A stretch of DNA of 64,000 bases, taken from the NCBI GenBank assembly GCA_023078685.1, contig JALGAS010000007.1, positions 1,426,001-1,490,000 of the forward strand, given 5' to 3'. The notes beneath the pieces are model-generated. The model had not been told where the DNA came from. It worked only from the letters and a program-made list of their open reading frames with translations, and made no database searches. Below, piece by piece: positions 23,652 to 34,877 of this stretch (within the stretch, counting starts at the first letter, position 1; every line of letters starts with the position of its first letter). The DNA comes from Neopestalotiopsis rosae (lineage: Eukaryota; Ascomycota; Sordariomycetes; Amphisphaeriales; Sporocadaceae). The translations under genes and the position numbers were made by a program.

Positions 23652-25320
23652 CATGGCCTTATCGTGAACATCCCAGTAAGAGAGGAGCTCTGATCAAGAG
23701 AGGGGGAAAAGTTAAGAATGTTGATGATTCAAAGCAATTGAAGCGATTCGGAGAAGGACAAAGCATATTGTTGGCGTTGGGGACATTGTTTTTATTTATT
23801 TTTCTCTTTCTCTCAAGTGTAATCCAGGATGAACTCTGGCTTATTGCTTCACTCGTGCTTGGCGAGCATAACCACCTGTAGGTTCTCTTTGCACTGAATG
23901 GTAGTTGTTTTTTTGGCGGGTCAAGGCTGCGACTTATTGTCTTCTTCCTGTTCTTCATGATACACAGAAAAGGGGAGGTGCTAAGGGATCGTCATTGTTC
24001 ACTTGTCCATTGCTTCGGTCGATTCCCATCTACGATGGCGCCGTGGCAAGATAGCTTAGGAGTTTGGGATTAAGCTTAGAAATGCCACACTTTTTGACAA
24101 TGAATGACTGAGCACACTTTGAATCTGTAGAGTTTCTACGAAGGTTGAATTCAAGCAAAAATTGGGAACTTGCAGATTGACAGCTCAAAGTGCTGTAGCA
24201 AATCAGTCAATGGATCGAGTCACGTTAAAATCATCATACTTGGCATGTCTTGTATTATCAAACTACAAGTTTTCCATTTTCTGACGTGGTGACTGTCTTT
24301 GCTTGCCCTTTCTAATTCATGACGCTCTTCCCGGTTCATTCAAATCATTCATCTTATCGTGAGTGCTTGCCAGAGCATATGACGCCCACCCAGACATGGC
24401 AGTGCTGTCATGACAAGTCGTTCAGCCAGTTGTTGTTCGTGGTTTGTGTAAGTCAAGACTGAGAAATTCATTAGGGCTGATCAACTTTCCTCTCCAGTTA
24501 TCTTCATGTGGTTTTCTGTGCAATTAGTTGGCTCATCATGCATTGCCGTGTATTCGTTGGTTATTTGTCAGATTGACAGGGAGAATTGGCCAAAGGCGCT
24601 CGGCGACGGTCTAAGAGCTGCGTCGACCCCCATGTTGTGACTTGTAGGAGATGGCCCATGGGCGTAGAAGAAGCCGCGCAATCATTGACTCATGCCCGCT
24701 CATGTACTGATTTATTTGACCCCTAGGGCACTGGGGAGGGCCTAGAGTGGATTTTGTGTCGAAAGAAGTAGATGTGCTACTTTGTTATGGCTTCCAGGGA
24801 AAGTTTCCGCGGCTGTAGCTGTGAATAGCATGCTTGTTTTTGATTGAAGGAGAAAAACTAGGAGTTTTCAAGGATGAACAGCTGGACTTCAGCCGTGATG
24901 CGTTCTGATCGAAAGAACTAATTGCGACCCAAAGAGCGGGAAAGAAACAACGATGAAAGAAAACCATGACGTATAATGCAAAACACTTGACTATGCAAGT
25001 ACCGCTGGCAACCTAGGTGATACGAACCAGAATGTATGGATGCTGTCGATCAAGGATGATCAAGAAGACTTTCCAATTGGTGCCCTGCGAGAAGAATCCA
25101 AAGCCATGAATTCTTTTCTCATGCGTCGTAGAGGAATAGTTGGCGACGTTACTAGATCATCAGCAAAACAAAGAACGAGTGTATGAGCTCCAGATGACAT
25201 CTTCACACAGATGACCACTGATGCCGTCGGATCAAATGCACCTTAGATTGTACCAAGTAAGCATCAAGCATTCCACATGGAATGCGGACAGAGACTCTTT
25301 TGTCAAAAAAAGAAAGCCTC
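23652..25320. other. Convergent intergenic region
   Basis: It lies between the 3' ends of the Cac2 gene (plus) and the 1030-residue protein gene (minus). The first 300 bp look like a 3' untranslated region rich in A/T runs. I see no gene, tRNA or repeat in the remainder. Confidence 0.5.
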
Positions 25321-28300
25321 TTAATGGTGGGTTTTGGCAAGAGTGGCGAAATAGACAATGATTGCAGCAACCATTGCTCCGTAAATGATGCATTCGACAG
25401 CAAAAATGATCTTCAAAATCTTTCGCTGCTGGTAGTTGAACCGGTTGACCTCTCCATGGGTCAAAGAGGCGAGACAGCTGTCGAAACAGCCGTAGAGAGC
25501 CAACAACGTGACAAAGGGCAGAATGCTCAGAGAAACCACCACACAGAAGATGACTTTGCTTCGAAGTCTGCCTGAATTCGATACAAAATAGTCTCCTGCA
25601 CCACTGAAAGTAGGAATGTCTCTTCTCACAAGCACTGAGTTGGGCCGGATAAGACTTGGGCGATTGCGTTTGTCGAGCGGGAGCATGCGACTCTTGCCGC
25701 CTGGTTCTTGGTTAAGTCGGCGCCTTGTCGAAATATTGGTAGGTGTCTCAAGGTCCGAGCTCTCGGGTAGGTTGAGCCTCGAGGCAGAAGCATCTAGAGG
25801 CGTGCAGCTGCTTATGTCGGGAGAACCTATAACAATCACTTTTGTCAGCTTGTTGAACAACAAATCATCATGCAGCGAGTCTAACTTACCAAGAGTGTTC
25901 CAGGTCGGAGGCGTGAACGTCGACGAAAGGTGCGAGCCCCTTCTCAGATGTGTCTCTCCTCTGAGCATTGCAGGAGTTGGACGAATCAGCGGGGTCAGGC
26001 TCGGACGGGCCGATGAAAGACTGACTGAACGATTGTCCCTTGCCATTGACGAGTTTGCCCAAGTTTCGTTGCTGCCACGGCGGCTCTTCTGGCGCTCTTG
26101 TGCTTCTGGAAGCTCCAAAAACTTGAATGAGAATTTAGAGGACCCGGAACCCATTCCCTCCGAGACGTCAGTGGCCGATCGCATTCTGCGTCCATCCTGA
26201 TCATGACTTCCGTCTTGAAACGGGTTCAGCTGAGCACCATGAACGGGTACGTGTCGTGGGTGGTGGCGTTGAGGGTCACTGTAGGAACCCTCTTCCATTC
26301 TGGGATAGGGAGACGACACGTGAGCACCTGTACTCGAATGGCCAGTGCCATCGTCCAAAAGCTCGACAGTATTGATAGAAGCCATTGTTGAAGACGGGAT
26401 GTTTCCTCGTGTGACGCTGTTGTCTCGGTCGGCATCGAAGGCGGCTGTGCAAGTTGATCCCGAGTCACGGAATTCAAATCGAGAAGGTGCATTGCGGTTT
26501 CCCTTGTACTGAAAGTAACTGCCTGCATCTGCACGCTTGTAGTCTCGTCGGAAAGGATTTGGTCTTCCTGGTGAGGGACCAGCTTGTCCAGAATAGTTGG
26601 GAATGAAACGTGAGTTATTTTGTCCGAATCCGTCAAAACGAGGCATGCGTGCTTTGGGCAAAATTCCCCGTCCTGGTTGCTTGCTTTCGTTCAGATCTTG
26701 CAGTTCAAAGCTTTCAGGTTCACCCGACGGTGTCGGCTCGACTCTGTTCCGTGAACTGTACTGGAGATATGGGGTACTCCAACCAGCATCAGAGAAGTCT
26801 GCAATACTGGATCCTGTTGCTTTGATCCCTTCAACAAAGCCTCGGCTGCCTGTATCGACTCCGAAGCCGGCCTCGCTGGTTGCTTCAGTGACCCAGTCAG
26901 CATCAAGTTCTCCAGATCGGGTCAACCTTGACCGTCGGTTATTTCTATCAACTGAGAGACCAAAGGTGCTACCCTGGGCATTGTTCTCAATCTCGCTGTA
27001 ATGAGGGTGTTTGTTGATCACAACTTTGACTTCATTGAATGGAGCATCGCCGTGAAGAGCTCGGAACGCGATCGGATCAAAGAAACTTCCGCCATCCAAA
27101 CCACGACGGCGACGACTCGGGGGGCTTTCGAAGTTGTCGTCAAGGGCCATGTGGCTATCGTCTACTGAGGTACCGTGGTAGTTCGAGACGCCTGTCTCTG
27201 GTGAATTCACATTGGGGTTTCTGATGACACCATAGGTGCGTGTCGGAGACTCGTTCAACTCTGCTAGGGCACAGCTGACCTCTCTCTCCTTTTCCAGCTG
27301 CCTAAACCGCCTGAACTGTTCGCTGTCGTACTGGAATGGCTCGCCATTTGAGCTGGTTGAAACCGCTCCGACGCCAGATCCTGCCGATGTTTCGGGCTCG
27401 CTCAGGTTTGCAGTTGTGTGAAGAGTGGAGACTCTGAGGATGTTCTTGTCTGAAACAGTCCTCAGTGGTAGAGGCACAAGACTCCGGTGCACCATGAAGC
27501 TTGGGGGTGGCTCTCGTGGATTCAGTGCAATGTTATCATCTTCAGCCTCGGTCTGCCAGTCCTCGGCGTCATCTGAGGCAAATCGACTAGACATCCGTGA
27601 TAGAGGACTGTGCACCGGGATTCGCGGGAGAGGACTATGCATGTACACATCAGCAGGTCGACCCGTGGGTGGGTTTGCTCCACGCAGCCAGTCATGCTCG
27701 GATGGACGTGGCAATTTGCCTTGTGTTTGTCGAATGGCATGATCCGTCTCATTGGCCGGATAAGAAGAAGACTGGCGGGGTGGGCAGCTCGAATTGCGAT
27801 GGGACTTGACGGTGACATCTCTTCTCATTTGTCGCTCTGGTTCCTGGGAATCCATGGGAGGGATGAACTCATGGCTGTCTCGACGCGGTCCAAAGGTGTA
27901 GGCAAGGTCCAAACTGCCAACACTAGGTGAAGCATGATGGTCTCCAGCGGCAACATACTGGCCAACAATGCGACTAACAGTACTGCTAGTAGTGTCGGTA
28001 TGTCCTTGATCGTCGATTGCTGTGTGTTGGTCATTATTCTCGGTGGAATTGTGTTCCTCGTCATTGAATGTTGCAGTGTCCTCTGGCAGCTTTGAAGTGT
28101 GCTGCCATTTGGTCAACGATCGGCCTGCCATGAGTCTCTGAGGTTGAGGCTCAAGAATGTCCGGTGTTTGGCGGCGGGCCCTCAAAGGCACGTTTGCATT
28201 GTCGAGTGGGGTGGTAGTGACATTAGGGAGTCGCTCCTGCGAGACTGGATTGGGACTTGAGTAGTCTTCGTCGGCTGGTCTCTGGAATGGGTTATGAGGA

Positions 28301-28476
28301 CCCCCTCCACGAGCAGTGATCTTTCGATGGGCCTCGTCGAGATTGGGAAAGAGAGGTCCGCGAGGGGTGATACTACGCTTGGATTTCGTGGGTGCGCCGT
28401 TGTAAGAAGGCGTATCAGTGAGTCTGTCTGAGCAAGGGGAGATCTCTCCTTCCTCTGGAGTTTTGAAGCTAGCCAT
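25321..28476 (-). CDS. Conserved-looking fungal protein with two C-terminal membrane segments
   Basis: Two exons, 28476..25890 and 25826..25321, encode 1030 aa. I do not recognise a domain. About 930 residues are hydrophilic, Ser/Pro/Arg-rich and look disordered, starting MASFKTPEEGEISPCSD. Near the C-terminus a hydrophobic stretch (VIFCVVVSLSILPFVTLLAL) is followed by a ~30-residue loop, then a second segment (IIFAVECIIYGAMVAAIIVY) and a short tail. That suggests a large cytosolic or nucleoplasmic arm anchored in a membrane by a hairpin. The 63-nt intron (25889..25827) has a GTAAGT donor, a GCTGAC branch site and a TTATAG acceptor, but is a multiple of three with no stop, so unspliced reading would insert 21 residues. 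Location and role are unknown. Confidence 0.8.
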   Translation of the reverse strand: MASFKTPEEGEISPCSDRLTDTPSYNGAPTKSKRSITPRGPLFPNLDEAHRKITARGGGPHNPFQRPADEDYSSPNPVSQERLPNVTTTPLDNANVPLRARRQTPDILEPQPQRLMAGRSLTKWQHTSKLPEDTATFNDEEHNSTENNDQHTAIDDQGHTDTTSSTVSRIVGQYVAAGDHHASPSVGSLDLAYTFGPRRDSHEFIPPMDSQEPERQMRRDVTVKSHRNSSCPPRQSSSYPANETDHAIRQTQGKLPRPSEHDWLRGANPPTGRPADVYMHSPLPRIPVHSPLSRMSSRFASDDAEDWQTEAEDDNIALNPREPPPSFMVHRSLVPLPLRTVSDKNILRVSTLHTTANLSEPETSAGSGVGAVSTSSNGEPFQYDSEQFRRFRQLEKEREVSCALAELNESPTRTYGVIRNPNVNSPETGVSNYHGTSVDDSHMALDDNFESPPSRRRRGLDGGSFFDPIAFRALHGDAPFNEVKVVINKHPHYSEIENNAQGSTFGLSVDRNNRRSRLTRSGELDADWVTEATSEAGFGVDTGSRGFVEGIKATGSSIADFSDAGWSTPYLQYSSRNRVEPTPSGEPESFELQDLNESKQPGRGILPKARMPRFDGFGQNNSRFIPNYSGQAGPSPGRPNPFRRDYKRADAGSYFQYKGNRNAPSRFEFRDSGSTCTAAFDADRDNSVTRGNIPSSTMASINTVELLDDGTGHSSTGAHVSSPYPRMEEGSYSDPQRHHPRHVPVHGAQLNPFQDGSHDQDGRRMRSATDVSEGMGSGSSKFSFKFLELPEAQERQKSRRGSNETWANSSMARDNRSVSLSSARPSLTPLIRPTPAMLRGETHLRRGSHLSSTFTPPTWNTLGKLDSLHDDLLFNKLTKVIVIGSPDISSCTPLDASASRLNLPESSDLETPTNISTRRRLNQEPGGKSRMLPLDKRNRPSLIRPNSVLVRRDIPTFSGAGDYFVSNSGRLRSKVIFCVVVSLSILPFVTLLALYGCFDSCLASLTHGEVNRFNYQQRKILKIIFAVECIIYGAMVAAIIVYFATLAKTHH

Positions 28477-30208
28477 GGTACAGTGGTGCTGGCTGCTTCA
28501 GTCGCAGCTCCCCAATGAAGGCGGCGACGGTGATGGAAGGCAGAAGTACGGTCTCAAGTATGAATTTTGCGCGACAGACACGCACGTGTGAATATTCGAG
28601 CTGCAGCTAGATGAGTCAAAGTCTGGTCGCGATGGCGTTCACGGTAATCCGCTGGGCAGATGGAATGAATGGTGGCCTACCGATTGGTTTGTGTGGTCGC
28701 ACTTTCTTGTTCGGCGTCAAATGAAGGTCGCGAAAAATATCGTGTTTTTTGCAATCCAAAGTAGGATTCCGGGAAGGTGAAGATGTTGTTTGATCCGAAG
28801 TTCGGATGCAATTGTCTCGAAATGGGCAGTTTGGAGATGAAAGCTTGTAGAGTTCAAAATCGTCGACTGGGAAGGAACGAGCTGACAAGGCAAGCTAGTA
28901 AATTTACCCGATTTGTCAAAAAAGAGGGATGACGAGCTCAGCTTGCTTGACTGATCTCAGTGATTGAGGGGGAGGAATTTTTCTAGCCATTGAGGTTGTC
29001 TGCGTTTGCATTTTCGGCGCGGCTTGCGCAGATGGCTGGGCAACGCGGCGGCGTGAGGGCACAGAATCAGCTGCACACAATCAGCCGCCCGCAGAGAAAG
29101 AGTCTCGAGGTATTTTCTGGCCTTTACTGATTGTTCTCTCGAAGACAGCTGGATCAGCTGGGTGCCTAATTTCTTCTTGACGCGTTCATCGCGTCACAAG
29201 TTGCCGGCAGATCGCACCAAGCCAAAGAAATTTGAGAACGGCATAATCATGCTCTGATTTGTCCAATCAACCCTTTACCCATCGAACTGTCCAAGACTCG
29301 AGGAGGTAAAGGTAACAAGCCCATAGTAGCTCATTGACATCGAAGTGATAGCTAGTGAGGCAAGGATATTTTCTAGTCACCAACGCGGTGGGAATTCAAA
29401 ACTTGAGTGACTAATGTGGTTGTTCTTGCATTTCCTACTCGTGATTTCACCATGTTCAACTCATTTCAGACTACCTAATCGCACATGATAGAGAAGTTAT
29501 GTTTATTACTGTGCTTTTGCTTCTCTTGTGAAGTAGTGGATTGAATCTCGTGTTTCTAAGTACGAAGCTCAACCGTGATTTCGGTTAATTATAAGTCACG
29601 TCAGCCTCGTTCATGGTGATAAGAGTGGTCAAACATGTTTACTTAGGCCAAACGATGTACGGCCGCGAGTGCTACCAAAAGTAGACAATTTTAATTTACA
29701 CATCTTAATGCAGACAACCAGGAATCTGGAGAGACTGACATGAACTAGCTCGTGGATAGTTTCAGTTCATCTTTGCCATGAGACCGATTTTGTCAATACC
29801 CAGTTCAAGTTAGAGGTACTACCTTGAATATCTTGAAAGTTTATTGTGAGCTTGTTACTCAGCATATGGAGACTACAATGACAACAATGAATAGAGTTCA
29901 CCCAACGTGCTGGCAGCTTATTCTACTTCACCAACGAAACTTTTGCATAATTGCCCACGCCGTTGTGACAAAAAAAGCGAACAAAGAAAAAATGATTCCG
30001 CAAAGAGATTTCGAACCCAACTGTCTTTTATTGGATTTGGACCAACGCCGCCTGGACTTACTTTCTTGTTGATATAATTACCATAAGAGTAGACTAAGCC
30101 CTAGCCTGCTATGAAGATTCGAGTCCATTTCTCAGCTAAACTTTAATTTACTAACTTTAATCTTGAAATCAACACAAAAAAACGGTATAGTCGATACTAT
30201 CCAGGAAC
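28477..30208. other. Intergenic region with AT-rich segment
   Basis: The first 400 bp are the upstream region of the minus-strand gene. From about 29440 to 30200 the sequence is AT-rich. At about 29995-30065 the minus strand has tRNA-like features (an anticodon-like hairpin with stem GTTGG/CCAAT and a T-loop-like GGTTCGAAA), but the acceptor and T stems do not pair, so I do not call an RNA gene. Open frames lack domains. Confidence 0.4.
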
Positions 30209-30436
30209 ATGCATCTCACAAGAGTCATAGTTGCCACCATCACACTCGGCCTCACCCTGGCCGCCACTGTTCCCCGGGCTGATGGGACACTGCTGGAAGT
30301 AAATACCAACAACCGCCAAGACGCGCAAGCCAAGAGAGCCTCGCCTCCCGCGCCCGTAAATGCCCAAGGCGTACCGCAGCTCCACAGCCCAGAGGGAGAA
30401 GAGGCCAAAGATGATGGACGCAGCGGCCGCACATAG
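30209..30436 (+). CDS. Small secreted precursor with Kex2-type peptide unit
   Basis: This 75-aa frame starts MHLTRVIVATITLG, a plausible signal peptide (about residues 1-20), followed by a short spacer and a KR dibasic site at 42-43. After KR comes the unit ASPPAPVNAQGVPQLH and an acidic linker, and the frame ends at TAG (30434-30436). The same frame continues directly after the stop with RAEPPAPIDAHGVPQLH and then TAA at 30500-30502. So a second peptide unit follows, and the stop replaces what would be the Lys of its KR site. This is the layout of Kex2-processed repeat proteins, whose secreted repeats are cut at dibasic sites to release peptides such as pheromones, RiPP cores or repellents. 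I do not recognise the peptide itself. The gene may be a recent pseudogene, a one-unit precursor, or be read through. Confidence 0.5.
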   Translation: MHLTRVIVATITLGLTLAATVPRADGTLLEVNTNNRQDAQAKRASPPAPVNAQGVPQLHSPEGEEAKDDGRSGRT

Positions 30437-30502
30437 AGAGCCGAGCCGCCGGCGCCCATTGACGCCCATGGAGTGCCCCAGCTGCACAAGCCACAGGAGT
30501 AA
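30437..30502 (+). pseudogene. Second peptide unit after an in-frame stop
   Basis: It is in frame with the precursor at 30209 and encodes 21 residues, with PPAPIDAHGVPQLH matching PPAPVNAQGVPQLH of the first unit. Across the 17 aligned codons, seven are identical, six differ synonymously and four change the residue. That shows the peptide was kept by selection while the DNA drifted. The separating TAG aligns with the AAG of the first unit's Lys-Arg site. Confidence 0.6.
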
Positions 30503-33500
30503 CAAAGAGTTATAAATGGAGTTGGCGAGTTGCGCAAGAGGCCACCTCTCGTCGAATCCCACAATGGGCCTGCAAGTGTACCGATTGGTTCGATTGGTCC
30601 ATGGGCACTGGCCCGAGAGGAGTGTCCGTGTTTCAGCAGTTTTGGGAACTGGGAGGCTGTGGAGGCAGGGAGACGTAATACACCGCCATATATTCACCGG
30701 GGACCATCAAAAACAATTGCGACCAATGGTTCCGAAGGCCCAAGTCTCAATGCGCATTGGGTTGCAATAGAAGCTCATATTCCTTTAGAAATAACATGTT
30801 CATGCTTTTCACAAAGTACGTGCCTTCCTTGCGAAGATGTGGTTGAATCTGTGGCTGTGGAATTAGTAGGTATACAGTCACTATTGAATGTATTATTGAT
30901 ATGTGCCCCTTTGTGAAGGATTATTTGCCACCTCCCTCCAGCCTTTCTTTTCTCAACCAATCCAATTCAAATGCAAATTCAATCTAGAAGCCTGTCAAAA
31001 GAATAAGCGCCCTTCCGGAAACTGTGTCCGGCTCCGGTTTTCTTCACCTTCGTCCGACCCTGGCCACCGCAACTCTCTTACCGACGGGGGACCTCTCCGC
31101 CTTTGGGCTGAAAATTGGTGTTGCGGCAGACCGACCGCATGGTCGCATGGCAATTGTGGTTGTGTGGATGGGCTTTGTTCCTGTAACTTTTTTTCTGGGT
31201 CGACGTTCAAGTACTATGACAAAATCGCACATTTTGACAATGTCCATCAAGTGGAACTCCTTTTTCGAAGCAGTGGTCGAGGTGGTCTCGAAAAAAGCGT
31301 AGAGCGTCGATCATTTTGGGCCCTGGAACTCGGGACGCCAATGCGGATGGGTTACGATGGATCCCTTCATTTTGCACAGGGCACCACGGGCACTCGGGCT
31401 AAAGGTAACTCGACCCTCCAGCATTGTCTGGATTGGCTCCCCTGTATGTCTGTCGCACACAATTTATTAGTTGAATTCGCAAACATTTAAAATTGATGTT
31501 CAAAATTTTCAGAATACTAAGTAATTGGAAGGGTGGTGTAATAAAACAAGCGAGTCAGTATAAAGGTTGCTCTCCTTTACTCTTGACTTGATGATCACTG
31601 AAGCTGTAACAAGCGAAAAGCAAAATAGCCTTGTTCAAGTCAGGTCAGGGCAAGGCGGAATGGTCCGCAAGCGATGTCTTCCATGTTAGGTGAAGAAGGG
31701 AACCTCCGGGATACCACCCATCTGTCTATTCCCGACAGCCCGGTGGTCGTAAGCCCAAATTGAATTCCGTATATACGAAAAACGTAATTTTAGCAGATAT
31801 TGTTTAAAGAGTTCCTGCTTCTACTCGTTCTCAACCAGTTCACCCGTTCACCCTTTCCACAGTGCGTAGTGGTTTGACGTTGGGGGGGCTTCAACTAGAG
31901 CCGGGATGGCGTCGATCCTTGCATACTGTGGTCAGTGCTCTGTGTGCAACTCGGGATAGAGCCTGTAAGTGGTAGTTCATTCCATGTGCTTTTGGTTCAC
32001 ACTCGCGGATGAGTCTGTGAACATCCGGCTGCTAGAGCTGATAGTGCATACAGTGACAGGCTTGGCGCTACCTACCTTTGGCCTACCTCTGGCCTACTTG
32101 AAGAGCTTCGAGAAGCCTTCGAATTAACGTCTTGGCAAGGGCCCACCACGTTTCTACTAACATTGCCTCGGGTCGACTGTGACAATCGTGAACAGGGGGA
32201 CACTCAAATTGTGCTCGCAAATTAACAAGGCAAATTAACAGGAGAGAACAAACTGCAAAATTTTTCACACACTCGGATCGCTCTGATAACACTAATTCTT
32301 TGTCGACATGCACCTGGTCAAGCTTGTTTCGGTGCATGGTCCCATTTTGGATTATTTCTCTCACGTCAAGGGAGGAGAAAGCAAGGAAAAGTAAAAGTAA
32401 AAATAAAAATTCCCAGATATTTGGGAAGGTTGGTAGGTAAGTAGGTCGTTGACAACGCAGCCAAGAGGGTCCCGTTTTGTGACAACACAACTGTGAGGGC
32501 TCCGCAAACTTGGCTTGGAGGTGCATCGACGCCTACCGTTAGCCTGGGACAGAGGTCTGCTCCAGTTGCACTCCAGTTGAGTCTGTCCACTCATATTCAT
32601 CGTGACCCCGGCTACCTCACCGATTGCGAATTAAGCAACGCGTATGTCATACACACCGCACAATTAACCAAGATGCTCATTCTCAAGCTAGCAGCGCCAG
32701 AGATGCCAGATGCCCGACGAGCGGGAATGCTCTGCATGGTGCTGGGTGCGCAGCCTGCAATTACCTATCGCTCTCCCGCGAACAACCTTCTTTGCGATCC
32801 GCCACTCAAGATAGATTGGGCTCCTAGGCACATGCGAACTACTACATTACTACATTACCCTGATTTAACCTGACCATGGCAATCCCAGACAGAAAAACCA
32901 TCCAAGCCCCTGAAGCTAGGGGACCATTTCCCATGGTTGAATGACTCTTCAGTTGTGATTAGCATCCTGAAGGTGTAACGGACGATCCCTGGTGGTTAAG
33001 CCGTGAGTCTTCACCTCTTCCAGCCCAAGCACCATGACTACCCCTGCCCATAGTCGAGATAGCCTGGCTGGGAGCCCTGCTACGGCTGTCTTGGCACTCC
33101 CGTGGTAGCCTGCAAGCCCGCTACAAAATGTTGAGATCTTCTGTTCTCCTGGGCTCACAGTGCCTACGAGTTCCCTCCAGGCGTCCTCGCCGCTAAAAAG
33201 TCCCAGGCGGTCTCGCTAAAAATCGGGAGGCTGCTGGGCGAACTAGCCCCAAAAGTCGACCGGGATGTCACGTGCACTCGCATTATTCTCGTGTTAAGTG
33301 CAGGGAGTACGGCCCCGTTTTCACGCGTTCCCCGGAGCCGACTACCATTAGCATCATGAATGGGTCCTTTCGTGCACGTTGCCTAGCATTTTAGTTCACT
33401 TTGCCTAGCTTACCGAAAGAAAATAAAAAAATTGGACCACCCTGTCAGGTATCCATTCACCATGTCAAGCATGTCTGCCTCCAAAGGAGACTGTGAGTGA

Positions 33501-33825
33501 ACTGTACTTAAGGAAGCCTCATCCCGTTCAAAGCTTCACTCGTTTACTTTTTTGGCATCACAGAAACGCAGGTAGGCAGGACGAGTTCATCTCATTTTCT
33601 CATAGTCTTTTGTATTATCCATCAGTTTTGCATCAGGAGTCTGCCATTTATTGTTTTTATCATTTAGTCTTGAACGTTTTCAAGACCAACGAACCTATTA
33701 TACAACAACCCATCAGCCATCAACGTGAATCGAATCACCACCGACGACATACGTCACCATCTCGAAGCCGATATCTATTCCATATAGTCTATCGACAACT
33801 CACACACACACACACAACCGTCAAG
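30503..33825. other. Intergenic stretch, no supportable gene
   Basis: Several frames of 70-195 codons occur on both strands near 30530-31490 and 32083-32873, but they overlap each other and have no domain, signal or splice pattern I can defend. GGTA/CTAC-type simple repeats are near 32080-32110 and 32430-32450. From about 33480 the sequence is the pyrimidine- and A-rich leader of the BTB gene, with a (CA) run at 33800-33816 just before its start. Confidence 0.45.
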
Positions 33826-34877
33826 ATGTTCGGAAGAAAAACCGACCAAGGGCCTCCGCTCACCAAGATCTCATCCAAGAGCGGCAAGGGAAGGAGTGCG
33901 TCATTCAGCAAGAGCAGTTCCGGAGTATCGAAAAGCAGGCACGACGGTCGCACCAGACGCCCAACAATCTCGTCCATCAACCCAGTACAATCTCCCAGCG
34001 GGTAAGTGACAGAAAAGTGTATACTGCATCATCCAACGACAACATATATACTAACCTTTGTTTTCTTACAGCTCCCTCTCACCATCCATTATTACTCTTA
34101 TTGTCGGAAAAGAGCAACGCATCTTTGCTGCTCACGAAGATGTTCTCCACGCCTCGCCCTGGTTCCAAAAGACTCTGTCGTCGATGTTCATGGATACTGC
34201 TTCCTCGAGCAGCAGAAGAGTTTACCTTCCAGACGAGGAGCCGGAAATCTTTAGCTCGATCTTGGAGTACATGTACAAGGGTGACTACTTTCCTCGCCTG
34301 ATCCACAACAAGAAGAGAAACTCGTGGGAAATCGAACAACCCGACGAGGGACGCAACGCTCTCGAGGCCACCATCTACCACCACGCTACCGACGGCGACA
34401 TCCTCAAGGACACGGTCATTTACTGCGCAGCTGAGAAGTTTGGCTTGGAGGAGCTCAAGAAGGTGGCTCTGAGGAAGCAAGGTCTGCGTAAGTGCCCAAT
34501 GCGTGGGTCCCTGCTGCATTACTCCATTTGGAGTTTTGGAGTATACTCTACACCGCTACATACGTCAAGTATACAATTATGGAGTACTAACACACGACTC
34601 CACTTCTATAGAATCTGGTATCCAGTGCAGCACCATCTTGGCATCCGCCCGCTACGCCTACGCCAACACTCCCGATACGGACTCGAAACTCCGGGCCCAT
34701 TACCTTGCTCTCATCATTCGCAGCCGCAGCACCTTTAAGCGCAGTGGAACCATGCAGCTTGAGATGTTCAACGGCGGAACTCAGCTCTTTTTCGACCTCT
34801 TTGTCGCCTTGAGCAACCACGTCGACGATATCTCCAGCTCCCAAAACACCCCCCGGAGCAACCGTCACCTGTTCTAA
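33826..34877 (+). CDS. BTB/POZ domain protein
   Basis: Three exons (33826..34001, 34072..34487, 34612..34877) encode 285 aa. The first ~60 residues are basic and Ser-rich. The BTB fold follows with IITLIVGKEQRIFAAHEDVL, LHASPWF, then VYLPDEEPEIFSSILEYMYK and later AAEKFGLEELKKVALRK. This matches the large fungal family of stand-alone BTB proteins, which dimerise and often act as cullin-3 substrate adaptors or in transcription; the partner here is unknown. The C-terminal part (ILASARYAYANTP to the end) is helical. Donors are GTAAGT in both introns, and the second intron is 124 nt. A run of T follows the stop in the presumed 3' untranslated region. Confidence 0.9.

Noticed and set aside
30369..30436. 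An intron (GTACCG to CACATAG) that would splice out the stop of the peptide precursor
   Set aside because: The donor is poor, no branch site is visible, and splicing would destroy the conserved first peptide unit.
30903..31490. 195-codon plus-strand frame downstream of the peptide precursor
   Set aside because: Overlaps comparable frames on both strands; no signal peptide, domain or codon bias.
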